Shown here: positions 1 to 7,495 of the stretch, one piece after another
How positions within the stretch are numbered: position 1 is the stretch's first letter
Layout: each line of letters starts with the position of its first letter
Assembly: GCA_964468435.1 (NCBI GenBank)
Contig: CAYXVE010000061.1
Coordinates: forward strand, 1 to 27,523
Direction of reading: 5' to 3'
Source: JBCCTX01 sp964468435
GTDB lineage: Bacteria > Bacteroidota > Bacteroidia > J057
DNA: 27,523 bases
The notes under the pieces: generated by a model
What the model was told of the DNA's origin: nothing
Databases searched by the model: none
The model's input: the letters and a program-made list of their open reading frames with translations, nothing else
Made by a program: the position numbers and the translations under genes

Positions 1-38
1 ATGAATACAGTTCATCGCAGTTGTAAATCCACATCAAG

Positions 39-68
39 GTAGGGGCAGCGCCATGCCCTGACCCTCAC
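39..68. repeat. Imperfect palindrome at the window edge
   Basis: The two arms (39-51 and 55-68) pair with one mismatch and one bulge around a CAT centre. A shorter alternative hairpin pairs GGGCA with TGCCC. The GTAGGGGCA-like outer sequence resembles short GC-rich palindromes dispersed between genes in many bacterial genomes. Nothing else is recognised in 1-159, although GAATAC and GTATTC at 79-93 form a second small inverted repeat. Calling it a dispersed repeat is inference from its form only. Confidence 0.3.
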
Positions 69-159
69 AAACGTAGATGAATACGTTGTATTCCCTTCAA
101 ATTAATTTTCATTACAACAAACTAATCCCCTAATTTTACCCTAGATAAATCAAAAATCG

Positions 160-2076
160 TTGCCTGGAGATCCATTATACATCCTGAAAAAATACTGGGG
201 GTATCCCGGATTCCGTTCTATGCAGGAGGATATCATACGCAGTGTCCTGGATGGGAGAGATACCCTTGCCCTGCTTCCCACCGGAGGAGGTAAGTCGATA
301 TGTTTTCAGGTGCCGGGACTCTGTCTGGAAGGAACGACGCTGGTTATTTCTCCGCTTATCTCGCTCATGAAAGACCAGGTAGAGCGTCTCAACAGTCTAG
401 GCATTCCGGCAGCATTTATCAACAGTGCCATGCCCTATCATCTGATCGACCACAAGCTCGAACAAGCGACGAAAGGCAAATACCGCTTCCTGTATCTGGC
501 ACCAGAACGATTGAAAACGGAAATGTTTCAATTGAGACTAAAACGGATACCTGTAAAACTGCTAGCAGTAGATGAAGCACATTGCATCAGCCAGTGGGGT
601 TATGATTTCCGTCCGGCTTATCTGGATATCTACCGGCTTAGAGAACAGTTGGGAGACATACCTATACTAGCCCTTACGGCCTCTGCCCCACCCCAGGTTC
701 AGGAAGATATCATCGACAAGCTCCATCTGCAGGATACCGCAGTCTTCCGGAAAAGTTTTCGCAGGGATAATCTTAGGTATTTTGTGTACTGGGAAGAAAA
801 TGTGCTGGAACGGATGCTGGGAATGGTAGAGAAAATACAGGGAACTGGTATCATCTATGCCAGAACCCGCAAGCGAACAGAGTCTATCGCTCAGTATCTG
901 CAACAACATGGGATAAGTGCCCAAGCATATCATGGAGGTATGCCCTACTCTCAGCGCAATGAGATTCAGCAAAAATGGATCGACAACGAATACCGGATCA
1001 TCGCAGCGACCAATGCCTTTGGCATGGGGATCGACAAAGCGGATGTCCGCTTTGTCATCCATTACAATGTCCCGCCGGATCTGGAGAGCTACTATCAGGA
1101 AGCTGGCCGCGGCGGACGCGACGGCCAGACGGCCCTCGCAATTGCTTTCAACAACCCCGCGGATCTGGCAGAACTCAGTAACTGGTCTCAAGAGAAATAT
1201 CCCCCTTTCAAGCAGGTACAAAAACATTTCGAAGGACTGTGTAAGTACTACCGACTGCCAAAAGACAATCAGCCTGAGGAATTATTTCCCCTGGAAGTAG
1301 CAGAACTGGCATCCTTTCTGGACAACAAGGTTTTAAGCGTATACCGCTCCCTTCAAATCCTCTCCAACGAGCATATCATTCAATTACTGGAAGACCGGGA
1401 TGATTTCGGCTATATCCAGATGTTAGCCAGTCCGAAAGACCTGCATATTTATAAATCCCAGCATCCACGGTCGGCAGACATACTGGATTTCATACTTCGG
1501 ACACTGGGAGGTGAAGTATTTACACAAGAAATGCGCTTCTTACCGAAAAGATGGGCCAGATTGTTGCATTGGGAAGTAGAAGAACTGCTAAAGATCATGA
1601 ACCGCTTCAAAGCGCATCATCTCATCACATTCAACGCACCCAGCGGCCAACCCATGATCCGCTTTCATACGTCTTACAGGCTACTTACACAGGAAGAACT
1701 CAACTGGGACAAATATGAATTTCTCAAAACACAGGATCAGCAGCGCCTACAGGCCATCATGAGATATATCCAGGGTACCAAGACCTGCAGAAGTATCCTG
1801 ATACAGCAGTATTTTGGAGAAAAAACGAATGAACCCTGCGGAAAATGCGACGTATGTATCGGTAGATTTAAGCAATCTATAGATGATCGCCTAACACATG
1901 ATCTCAAAAAAGCATTTATGACCTACATCCGCCAGCATCCCGGCGTATCCTATAAAGAATTACTAATAGAAATCAGAAAAGGGACTCCTGCCCAACGTGA
2001 ACGCGTACTGAGATATCTGTTGGATAAACAGATCATCTTACAAAGTGTCTCTGGAATACTTTCTCTGCCAAAATGA
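160..2076 (+). CDS. recQ: RecQ-family ATP-dependent DNA helicase, HRDC-less form
   Basis: A 3'-5' superfamily 2 DNA helicase of the RecQ family, expected to act in recombination and replication-fork repair. Walker A is TGGGKS (41-46), the Walker B box is DEAH (138-141) followed by the RecQ-type CISQWGYDFRP, and motif VI is QEAGRGGRDG near 313. Four zinc-binding cysteines (C543, C560, C563, C566) keep the RecQ 17-3-3 spacing. They lie about 220 residues after motif VI, against about 50 in E. coli RecQ, so an extra domain of about 160-170 residues separates helicase and zinc cluster. Only about 70 residues follow, so there is no HRDC domain and little room for a full RQC winged helix. The start is a TTG; an in-frame TAG lies six codons upstream with no ATG or GTG between. 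The gene appears to stand alone. Family call is firm; cellular role is inferred. Confidence 0.93.
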   Translation: MPGDPLYILKKYWGYPGFRSMQEDIIRSVLDGRDTLALLPTGGGKSICFQVPGLCLEGTTLVISPLISLMKDQVERLNSLGIPAAFINSAMPYHLIDHKLEQATKGKYRFLYLAPERLKTEMFQLRLKRIPVKLLAVDEAHCISQWGYDFRPAYLDIYRLREQLGDIPILALTASAPPQVQEDIIDKLHLQDTAVFRKSFRRDNLRYFVYWEENVLERMLGMVEKIQGTGIIYARTRKRTESIAQYLQQHGISAQAYHGGMPYSQRNEIQQKWIDNEYRIIAATNAFGMGIDKADVRFVIHYNVPPDLESYYQEAGRGGRDGQTALAIAFNNPADLAELSNWSQEKYPPFKQVQKHFEGLCKYYRLPKDNQPEELFPLEVAELASFLDNKVLSVYRSLQILSNEHIIQLLEDRDDFGYIQMLASPKDLHIYKSQHPRSADILDFILRTLGGEVFTQEMRFLPKRWARLLHWEVEELLKIMNRFKAHHLITFNAPSGQPMIRFHTSYRLLTQEELNWDKYEFLKTQDQQRLQAIMRYIQGTKTCRSILIQQYFGEKTNEPCGKCDVCIGRFKQSIDDRLTHDLKKAFMTYIRQHPGVSYKELLIEIRKGTPAQRERVLRYLLDKQIILQSVSGILSLPK

Positions 2077-2218
2077 CACCTATCCGGCTATTAATCACAG
2101 ACACTTTGTCATATTATTGACAGATATTCCGTAACATGGCGCTTTGCTTTTACGTTTGCTTATTTAGCACCCAATTTGATACGTGTATGTGGGTGTCATA
2201 ATTTGAGAACAAAAGAAT

Positions 2219-2707
2219 ATGAAATTAACACACAATACAAGAAGTTTAGAACCTGAGGATAGAGAAGAGTTGGCTGAAGCTTTGAACAGGCTATTGTCAG
2301 ACGTTCATTTATATCATCAGAACGTGAGAAAACTCTACTGGAATCCCCGGTTAAGGGTTTACTTCAATCTTTATAATAGCCTAGGACAACTGGATTCTAT
2401 GGTAAATACTGGAGAAGAGGTACTGGCTCAGGAAATTTTGACGTTGGGACATACACCTTCTACCAGCCCATCTGAAGGATTGATGAAGGCACAGGTGAAT
2501 CAGATTGCACCAGCTGAAGGCTTTGATGATGCAGTAAAAGCAATCATACAATCCAGTAAGGAGCTTCTCGAAACTGTAAAAGAGGTATTTGACAAGGCTG
2601 TTGAGCTGAAAGACGACCAGACCATCCAGTTTATGAGTCAGGTAGCTAAGCAAATATCCTGGAATATCCAGTTCTTTGCCCAGATGAGAATGGCTCAGAT
2701 GAATTAA
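2219..2707 (+). CDS. Dps-like ferritin-fold protein with altered ferroxidase site
   Basis: The 162-residue length and the pattern LNRLLSDVHLYHQNVRKLYWN, then F-x-L-Y and AQEILTLGHTP, place it in the Dps branch of the ferritin superfamily. Members form dodecamers that bind DNA and/or oxidise iron with H2O2. The four canonical inter-subunit ferroxidase ligands (H, H, D, E at spacings 0, +12, +27, +31) fall here on Y40, Y52, E67 and Q71, so all are replaced while W41 is kept. Normal Dps iron oxidation is therefore doubtful. A stress, structural or DNA-binding role is possible but unproven. The ATG has an A-rich leader. TACGTTTG at 2151-2158 fits the Bacteroidota -7 consensus, but no well-spaced -33 TTG was found. 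A terminator follows, so the gene is probably monocistronic. Confidence 0.85.
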   Translation: MKLTHNTRSLEPEDREELAEALNRLLSDVHLYHQNVRKLYWNPRLRVYFNLYNSLGQLDSMVNTGEEVLAQEILTLGHTPSTSPSEGLMKAQVNQIAPAEGFDDAVKAIIQSSKELLETVKEVFDKAVELKDDQTIQFMSQVAKQISWNIQFFAQMRMAQMN

Positions 2708-2717
2708 CAATGATTTC

Positions 2718-2762
2718 AGGGAGGAAGTCTTAGCCATTGATTTCCTCTCTCTTATTTTTTTT
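2718..2762 (+). terminator. Rho-independent terminator after the Dps-like gene
   Basis: AGGGAGGAA (2718-2726) pairs with TTCCTCTCT (2742-2750), nine pairs with one G-T. A run of eight Ts (2755-2762) follows after a short spacer. It begins 11 bases after the stop codon. Confidence 0.75.
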
Positions 2763-2768
2763 GATGGG

Positions 2769-2877
2769 TTACACCAATATTTCGCCAGTTTTCAATACAT
2801 ACTTGTCCCATTCCTTTCTCTTTTACATGCTAGGAAAAATGTCGAATCAGCAAGATAAAGTCCTTTAAGTTGGCCAT
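2769..2877 (-). pseudogene. Possible remnant of a YCII-domain gene
   Basis: Read on the minus strand from the ATG at 2877, the first frame gives MANLKDFILLIRHFS and then a stop. A shifted frame continues with KEWDKYVLKTGEILV and a stop at 2769-2771. Together these resemble the first strand (…FILLIR) and a later W-x-x-(Y/W)…G-x-(L/I)-x-x-G stretch of small YCII-like proteins, with the middle and C-terminus missing. The match is short and may be chance. No other coding potential is seen between 2763 and 3044. Confidence 0.2.
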
Positions 2878-3044
2878 CTGCTCCCCCCTAACATAGCCTG
2901 TAACGACATATCTAATATTGTAATACCTCATGCTATGTAAAATAACCAGCAGTTTTTCTAAAGTGTAATCCCATTGTATGTTTATTTCCACGATAATTAT
3001 TAACTTACAAGTCAGTTCATTTACCTATTAGAACTTGTATCAAA

Positions 3045-3121
3045 CTTTAGGGGTGCCTGAATATTCAGGCTGAGATTATACCCTTTGAACCTGATTCAGT
3101 TAAACCTGACGTAGGGAAAAG
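3045..3121 (+). promoter_or_regulatory. TPP (thiamine pyrophosphate) riboswitch
   Basis: The aptamer landmarks are in order: GGGGTGCC (3050-3057), GCTGAGATTATACCC (3069-3083), GAACCTGATTCAG (3087-3099) and ACGTAGGGAA (3109-3118). CTTT (3045-3048) can pair with AAAG (3118-3121) as P1. TPP binding normally shuts off the downstream genes, here thiM-thiE. The closing strand ends three bases before the thiM ATG, so there is no room for a terminator or separate sequestrator. The purine-rich AGGGAAAAG of the aptamer is the only ribosome-binding candidate, suggesting direct control of translation initiation. A weak -7-like TATGTTTA at 2977-2984 could be the promoter. Confidence 0.95.
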
Positions 3122-3124
3122 CAC

Positions 3125-3919
3125 ATGAAAAAAACTATTGTATCTTATCTGAAAAATGTACGTGCAACATCTCCGCTCGTACACAACATTACCAACTTTG
3201 TGGTCATGAATAATACAGCCAACGCTTTGCTGGCTGTAGGTGCATCTCCTGTAATGGCACATGCCCAGGAGGAAGTCGCTGACATGGTATCCATCGCTTC
3301 TGCACTGGTTATCAACATTGGGACATTGAGTCCAGCATGGGTAGAAGCGATGAAAATCGCTATGAAGCAAGCATATGACCTGGAGAAACCCATCATACTG
3401 GACCCTGTAGGTGCTGGAGCTACGCCTTATCGCAATGAATCGCTTCTGGAGCTACTCAGCATGGCTGCTCCTACAGTCATACGCGGCAATGCTTCTGAGA
3501 TCATGGCTCTGGTAGCTTCTGAACGGAAAACCAAAGGGGTTGATAGTACAGACAGTAGTCAATCTGCGATTGAGTCAGCAAAAACACTCAACAAGACCTA
3601 TGGCAGCATTGTCTGTATTAGTGGGGCAGAGGATATCATCCTGGATCATGAGCGCGAAGTACGCCTCTCAAATGGCCATCCACTAATGGCAAAGGTTACG
3701 GGTATGGGATGTACTGCTACCGCGCTAATTGGGGCGTTTTGTGGAGCTAACGAGCATAGCTTTGAAGCAACTGTAAGTGCCATGGCAGTATTGGGTATTG
3801 CTGGTGAAATAGCTGCCCAAAGCTCGCAAGGCCCAGGAAGTCTACAACTACATATTTTAGATCAGCTCCATCTAATCGAAGAGCAGGTGATCGACCAACA
3901 ATTACGCCTGAATGCATGA
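3125..3919 (+). CDS. thiM: Hydroxyethylthiazole kinase
   Basis: Phosphorylates 4-methyl-5-(2-hydroxyethyl)thiazole with ATP in thiamine salvage, in the cytoplasm. The 264-residue length is normal. Visible family motifs are VHNITNFVVMNN (19-30) and ANALLAVGASPVM for thiazole binding, LDPVGAGA (92-99), RGNASE (120-125), and VTGMGCTATA (191-200) carrying the conserved cysteine C196 of the active-site loop. The ATG lies directly after the TPP riboswitch. The 3' end overlaps thiE by eight bases in a shared ATGCATGA, implying translational coupling. No thiD is in the window; HMP-phosphate kinase must be encoded elsewhere for thiE to have its pyrimidine substrate. Confidence 0.96.
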   Translation: MKKTIVSYLKNVRATSPLVHNITNFVVMNNTANALLAVGASPVMAHAQEEVADMVSIASALVINIGTLSPAWVEAMKIAMKQAYDLEKPIILDPVGAGATPYRNESLLELLSMAAPTVIRGNASEIMALVASERKTKGVDSTDSSQSAIESAKTLNKTYGSIVCISGAEDIILDHEREVRLSNGHPLMAKVTGMGCTATALIGAFCGANEHSFEATVSAMAVLGIAGEIAAQSSQGPGSLQLHILDQLHLIEEQVIDQQLRLNA

Positions 3920-4553
3920 TCAACTATATAAACTTTGCCTCGTAACCGATGAACAGGCCATGCGAGGCAGGCCCTTTCTAGAGGTAGTAGAGGCAGCCGT
4001 CAAAGGCGGGGTTACTATGGTACAGTTGAGGGAAAAAACCCTGAATACACTGCTTTTCATCAAAAGGGCAGCAGCGTTAAAAGAGTTACTAAGCCACTAT
4101 GATATTCCACTCATGATCAATGACCGGATGGATATCGCTCTGGTAGTAGATGCAGCGGGGATACATGTGGGACAACAGGATATGCCCGTAGAATCGGTAC
4201 GGAGGTTCATTAAGGAAGATAAACTTGTAGGACTGTCCATTGAAAACATCACTCAGGGGATCGAAGCCAACAAACTACCTGTCGATTATTATGGAGTAGG
4301 TCCCATCTATCATACCCCTACCAAGGAAGATATAGCACCTCCTATTGGGTTGGAAGGTATTGGAAGGCTGAAAAAACAAACTCATCACGTACTCATGGCA
4401 ATTGGGGGCATCAAACAGGAGAATGTGCGCGAAGTCATTCGGGCAGGGGCAGATGGGGTGGCTGTAGTATCGGCAATCTGCAGTGCGGATGATCCCATGG
4501 CCGCTGCCAAAGCCTTGAGAGATATCATCGACAAAGAACTTGAGCAGAGATAG
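3912..4553 (+). CDS. thiE: Thiamine phosphate synthase
   Basis: Joins HMP diphosphate with thiazole phosphate to give thiamine phosphate, taking the product of ThiM. It has the TIM-barrel ThiE motifs: QLREK (38-42), NDR (70-72), HVGQQD (85-90), GPI…TPTKED (130-140), the phosphate-binding IGGI (164-167) and DGVAVVSAI (181-189). The 213-residue length is typical of the stand-alone enzyme. The start codon lies inside the last codons of thiM, so the two are co-translated under the upstream TPP riboswitch. It converges with the minus-strand channel gene, with only 28 bases between and no clear terminator. Confidence 0.96.
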   Translation: MHDQLYKLCLVTDEQAMRGRPFLEVVEAAVKGGVTMVQLREKTLNTLLFIKRAAALKELLSHYDIPLMINDRMDIALVVDAAGIHVGQQDMPVESVRRFIKEDKLVGLSIENITQGIEANKLPVDYYGVGPIYHTPTKEDIAPPIGLEGIGRLKKQTHHVLMAIGGIKQENVREVIRAGADGVAVVSAICSADDPMAAAKALRDIIDKELEQR

Positions 4554-4581
4554 GGTACGCTGGCTACTGAATTGCTTGTCT

Positions 4582-5406
4582 TTACTGCGAATCTCCATGT
4601 ATAATCACCTTGTCATTCAGCAAGCGATTCATGGGAAATACCACTCTTTCTGAACCGGTATCAAGTTTGATGGAAACGCTGTTAATTTCTATAATTTCTC
4701 CTTTATGTCCTTCAATCTCAATCACCTGTCCAGTTTGATAGTTGTATTTAGTGTAGTATCCTGTGAGGATACTGGCTAGCACATCCCGAGCAGCTATGCC
4801 ATATGCCAGCGCAAAGGCCAGGATACTACCGCCTATCAGGATGAAAACCGTAAAAGTAATAATATCCGTATCGATACCTGCCTGATTGAGCGCAGTGATG
4901 CTCAAAGCGATGAGCAGAATATAAAATACTGCTGAAGAGATGATTTTCCAGGCAGGAATTCCAAAGGATCTACAAGCATTAGCTACAAATTTCTTGACAA
5001 GATCAGCCAGATAGAATCCCAGGGCTAGTATGATAATAGAAGTAAACAAACGTGGAATAAAGTCAACCAGGGCACTCACCTGTTCCGTTACGATCTGTAA
5101 TCCCAGTGTTTCGGCAGCACTCAAGACGAAAATCAGCATAAGTGTCCAGTAGAGAAATTTCTTAATAATAATTATGGGCCTGATTTCCAGGTTTACCTCC
5201 TGGAAAAAATCGGTCCGGTTGAGTTTATCCGCCAACGTATCTAGTCCGATTCTCGACAACAGTCTGGCAATCATTCCAGAGATAATCTTTGCCAAAATCC
5301 ACCCAACCAGTAACAGCACCAGTGCACCTATTAAGTTGGGTAGAATGCTCATCACCTGATTGATCACAGTTAACAGAGATTCCTGTATACGTTCTATGAT
5401 TGTCAT
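4582..5406 (-). CDS. MscS-family mechanosensitive channel-like membrane protein
   Basis: A 274-residue inner-membrane protein with about five hydrophobic segments (roughly 20-45, 80-103, 118-140, 155-175, 182-205). The last runs into the glycine/alanine-rich pore-lining stretch AFALAYGIAARDVLASILTGYY. A beta-domain like that of MscS follows (GQVIEIEGHKGEIIEINSVSIKL, about 226-248). The long tract of extra N-terminal helices resembles CmpX-type members with 'conserved TM helix' repeats rather than E. coli MscS. The likely role is membrane-tension gating or envelope homeostasis; ion selectivity cannot be read. It follows the 66-residue gene by 24 bases and the ECF sigma gene beyond it, all on the minus strand, so it is probably the last gene of that operon. 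Confidence 0.85.
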   Translation of the reverse strand: MTIIERIQESLLTVINQVMSILPNLIGALVLLLVGWILAKIISGMIARLLSRIGLDTLADKLNRTDFFQEVNLEIRPIIIIKKFLYWTLMLIFVLSAAETLGLQIVTEQVSALVDFIPRLFTSIIILALGFYLADLVKKFVANACRSFGIPAWKIISSAVFYILLIALSITALNQAGIDTDIITFTVFILIGGSILAFALAYGIAARDVLASILTGYYTKYNYQTGQVIEIEGHKGEIIEINSVSIKLDTGSERVVFPMNRLLNDKVIIHGDSQ

Positions 5407-5430
5407 GAAATATGGTATAGATTATTACGG

Positions 5431-5631
5431 TTAATTATGTGTTTGATGTTCATCCTCTACCCGGCTATATCCAGCAGACAGACTATCTGTCATAGCATTC
5501 CCGGGTTTGATAAAAAAAAGATCGACAATATCCAGGATCAGTCTCGAGACGTCCAGATTACTCAAGGTTTCCCATTTTACCCGTTCGGGTAATTCAGCTT
5601 CTGGTTCTATTTTTTTAAAATTATCTGCCAT
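5431..5631 (-). CDS. Small protein following an ECF sigma factor, putative regulator
   Basis: A 66-residue soluble, acidic protein that begins three bases after the sigma-factor stop codon. The N-terminal part (FKKIEPEAELPERVKWETLSN) and the hydrophobic LILDIVDLFFIKPG (about 31-44) resemble small ORFs that often follow ECF sigma genes in Bacteroidota. There is no transmembrane helix or zinc motif, so it is not a classical membrane anti-sigma factor. A cytoplasmic anti-sigma or adaptor role is inferred from position alone. Immediate adjacency on both sides argues that it is a real gene. Confidence 0.65.
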   Translation of the reverse strand: MADNFKKIEPEAELPERVKWETLSNLDVSRLILDIVDLFFIKPGNAMTDSLSAGYSRVEDEHQTHN

Positions 5632-5634
5632 CAG

Positions 5635-6168
5635 TTAAGCCTGTTCCATTTCCATTTCCTGAACAACTTTTTTAAGACGCTGTCTAGCTCTTGATAGCCG
5701 CATTTTCACAGCACTTTCAGAGATACCAAGTTGATTCCTGATTTCTTTAATAGAGATATCATCCTGATATTTCATCAGTAAGATCATTTTATCGCTGGGA
5801 TCAACCTGTTCTAGCGCCATTTTCAATTGATCAATGCGAAGTGATAATAATTCTTGCTCTTCTTGATCATCCGAGGGCTGATCATGCTGTTCAGATATCT
5901 CTACTTTGCTATACTTACTATGTTTACGGTAATGCTCTACACAAAAGTTATAGGTAATCGCATACAACCAGGTCGAAAAGCGGCTATTACCCTTAAACTT
6001 GGAGAGCTGAAAAAAGACTTTGAGAAAAATATCCTGGACCATGTCCTGAGCGATGGTCTCTTCCTTGACAAAGCTTAGGCATTTACGGTAGACTTTATTG
6101 GAATAACGATCGTAGATTACGCCAAAATAGTCAGTGGTACCATCCTTTACGATAGCTCTAATCAGCAT
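5635..6168 (-). CDS. ECF-type RNA polymerase sigma factor
   Basis: A 177-residue group IV sigma-70 factor. Region 2 spans roughly residues 15-80, with the -10-recognising DMVQDIFLKVFFQLSKF and FSTWLYAITYNF. A charged linker follows, then region 4 (about 118-168) with the helix-turn-helix ISIKEIRNQLGISESAVKMR. The annotated ATG is the first standard start available. In-frame codons just upstream read NLSDE, which is how ECF factors usually begin (LSDEeLI), yet no ATG, GTG or TTG occurs back to the TAG at about 6250. The protein may start at a rare codon, or the N-terminus has been trimmed. It heads a likely operon with the 66-residue gene and the MscS-like channel, suggesting an envelope or osmotic response. 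Confidence 0.9.
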   Translation of the reverse strand: MLIRAIVKDGTTDYFGVIYDRYSNKVYRKCLSFVKEETIAQDMVQDIFLKVFFQLSKFKGNSRFSTWLYAITYNFCVEHYRKHSKYSKVEISEQHDQPSDDQEEQELLSLRIDQLKMALEQVDPSDKMILLMKYQDDISIKEIRNQLGISESAVKMRLSRARQRLKKVVQEMEMEQA

Positions 6169-6287
6169 CTCGTCTGAGAGGTTTTCAGGGTTTCGATATG
6201 TTGGTTTGCGAGTAGCTATACCTTTAGCATTAAATCTATTCCGCGTATAAAACTAGCACAAAGATTCTATAACTGGAATATATGTAG

Positions 6288-6330
6288 AAAAATTCCATAT
6301 CAAGAACAGCCTGCAAATATTTAGCAAGCC
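6288..6330 (-). terminator. Weak terminator-like hairpin after the E1-beta gene
   Basis: Read on the minus strand, GGCTTGC and GCAGGCT (plus coordinates 6308-6330) pair with two G-T pairs around an AT-only loop. A short T-run (A at 6288-6292 on the plus strand) lies about 15 bases further on. It is between the E1-beta stop codon and the sigma-factor start. The distance to the T-run makes it uncertain. Confidence 0.25.
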
Positions 6331-6359
6331 GTTATTCATTCTCGATACGATCTTGACAA

Positions 6360-7343
6360 CTAAGTTCTGTAAGTAACCTGATTTACAGCTTCAATGACTC
6401 GCTTAGCACTAGGTAAAAAAGCATCCACCAGCACCGAAGAATAGGGTAATGGCACATCTCTTCCTGTGACCCTTACTACAGGTGCATCCAGGTAATCAAA
6501 AGCTTTGCGTTGGATCATGTAGGTAACTTCCCCAGAAAACGAAGCCAGCGGCCAGGATTCCTCTACCACTACACAACGGTTGGTTTTTTTCACAGACTCA
6601 ATGATCGTATCATAATCTACCGGACGCAGAGAGCGCATATCGATCATCTCTGCTTCTACGCCCTCTTCTGCCAACGCTTCACAGGCTTCCAATCCCACGT
6701 GTACCATTTTCCCAAAAGAAACGATTGTCACATCCGATCCCTGACGCTTAATGTCGGCTTTATCCAGTGGAAGCAAAAATTCATCCTCATCAGTCACCTC
6801 CCCTTTAAATCCGTACATTTGCTCAGATTCCATAACTAGCACAGGATTATCATCCCTAACAGCAGATTTGAGCAGACCTTTACCATCAGCAGGTGTGCTA
6901 GGAGCAACTACCTTTAATCCCGGACAGTTGGCAAACCAATTTTCAAAACTTTGTGAGTGCGTAGCAGCTAGCTGACCTGCAGTACCACTAGGACCTCTGA
7001 ATACGATGGGTATATTGAATTGTCCTCCACTCATTTGATAGATCTTGGCAGCGTTGTTGATCACCTGATCTATCGCTACGAGTGAAAAATTGAACGTCAT
7101 AAATTCAATGATAGGCCTGAGACCAATCATGGCTGATCCCACTCCTACTCCCGCAAAACCCAACTCAGATATGGGCGTATCTATCACTCGTTTGGGACCA
7201 AACTCATCCAGCATACCCTGACTTACTTTATAAGCTCCGTTATATTCGGCTACTTCTTCTCCCATCAGGTAAACTTTATCATCCCTGCGCATTTCTTCAG
7301 TCATGGCTTCCCGTATAGCTTCTCTGAACTGTATTTCTCGCAT
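6360..7343 (-). CDS. pdhB: Pyruvate dehydrogenase E1 component, beta subunit
   Basis: The beta chain of the alpha2beta2 thiamine-diphosphate E1 enzyme, which decarboxylates pyruvate and acetylates the lipoyl arm of E2. At 327 residues it has the family landmarks GEEVAEYNGAYKVSQGM near the N-terminus, RVIDTPISELGFAGVGVGSAM, and a C-terminal transketolase half with DMRSLRPVDYDTI and VVVEESW. The ATG at 7343 (MREIQFREAI) is chosen because this is the family's usual first sequence. An in-frame ATG at 7406 would add 21 lysine-rich residues that overlap the likely transcription start. No alpha subunit is adjacent, which is common in Bacteroidota. The E3 gene lpdA lies 1.8 kb away on the other strand. 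A branched-chain E1-beta is a less likely alternative. Confidence 0.92.
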   Translation of the reverse strand: MREIQFREAIREAMTEEMRRDDKVYLMGEEVAEYNGAYKVSQGMLDEFGPKRVIDTPISELGFAGVGVGSAMIGLRPIIEFMTFNFSLVAIDQVINNAAKIYQMSGGQFNIPIVFRGPSGTAGQLAATHSQSFENWFANCPGLKVVAPSTPADGKGLLKSAVRDDNPVLVMESEQMYGFKGEVTDEDEFLLPLDKADIKRQGSDVTIVSFGKMVHVGLEACEALAEEGVEAEMIDMRSLRPVDYDTIIESVKKTNRCVVVEESWPLASFSGEVTYMIQRKAFDYLDAPVVRVTGRDVPLPYSSVLVDAFLPSAKRVIEAVNQVTYRT

Positions 7344-7413
7344 AGTATCTCTTTCGTTTTTAATGGAAGCTAATATAGATATTTTTTTTCTTTTTGTATC
7401 CTGCAAGCTACTT

Positions 7414-7443
7414 ATAACGTAGATAATAAACTATCATAAACAA
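7414..7443 (-). promoter_or_regulatory. Candidate Bacteroidota promoter for the E1-beta gene
   Basis: On the minus strand, TTG (7443-7441) is followed after 19 bases by TACGTTAT (7421-7414). This compares with the Bacteroidota consensus TTTG(N19-21)TAnnTTTG. It would give a leader of about 60 bases to the ATG at 7343 and supports the shorter start. Not tested. Confidence 0.35.
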
Positions 7444-7495
7444 TCAATTCTTTAAGAAGTAATATAGTATATATACAATTTGATTTAATTATTTC

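Noticed and set aside
667..1227. 186-codon open frame on the minus strand inside recQ
   Set aside because: It lies fully antisense to the helicase core motifs, has low-complexity unnatural composition, and no recognisable motif.
2175..2205. TTTG(N20)TAATTTG as a promoter just before the Dps-like gene
   Set aside because: It would place the transcription start about six bases before the ATG and the -7 box is one base short.
5854..6078. 74-codon open frame on the plus strand opposite the sigma-factor gene
   Set aside because: It is antisense to conserved sigma regions 2 and linker; no motif and no supporting signals.
7344..7406. Longer E1-beta start adding 21 residues
   Set aside because: The extra residues are lysine-rich and unlike the family N-terminus, and the predicted transcription start lies at about 7407.
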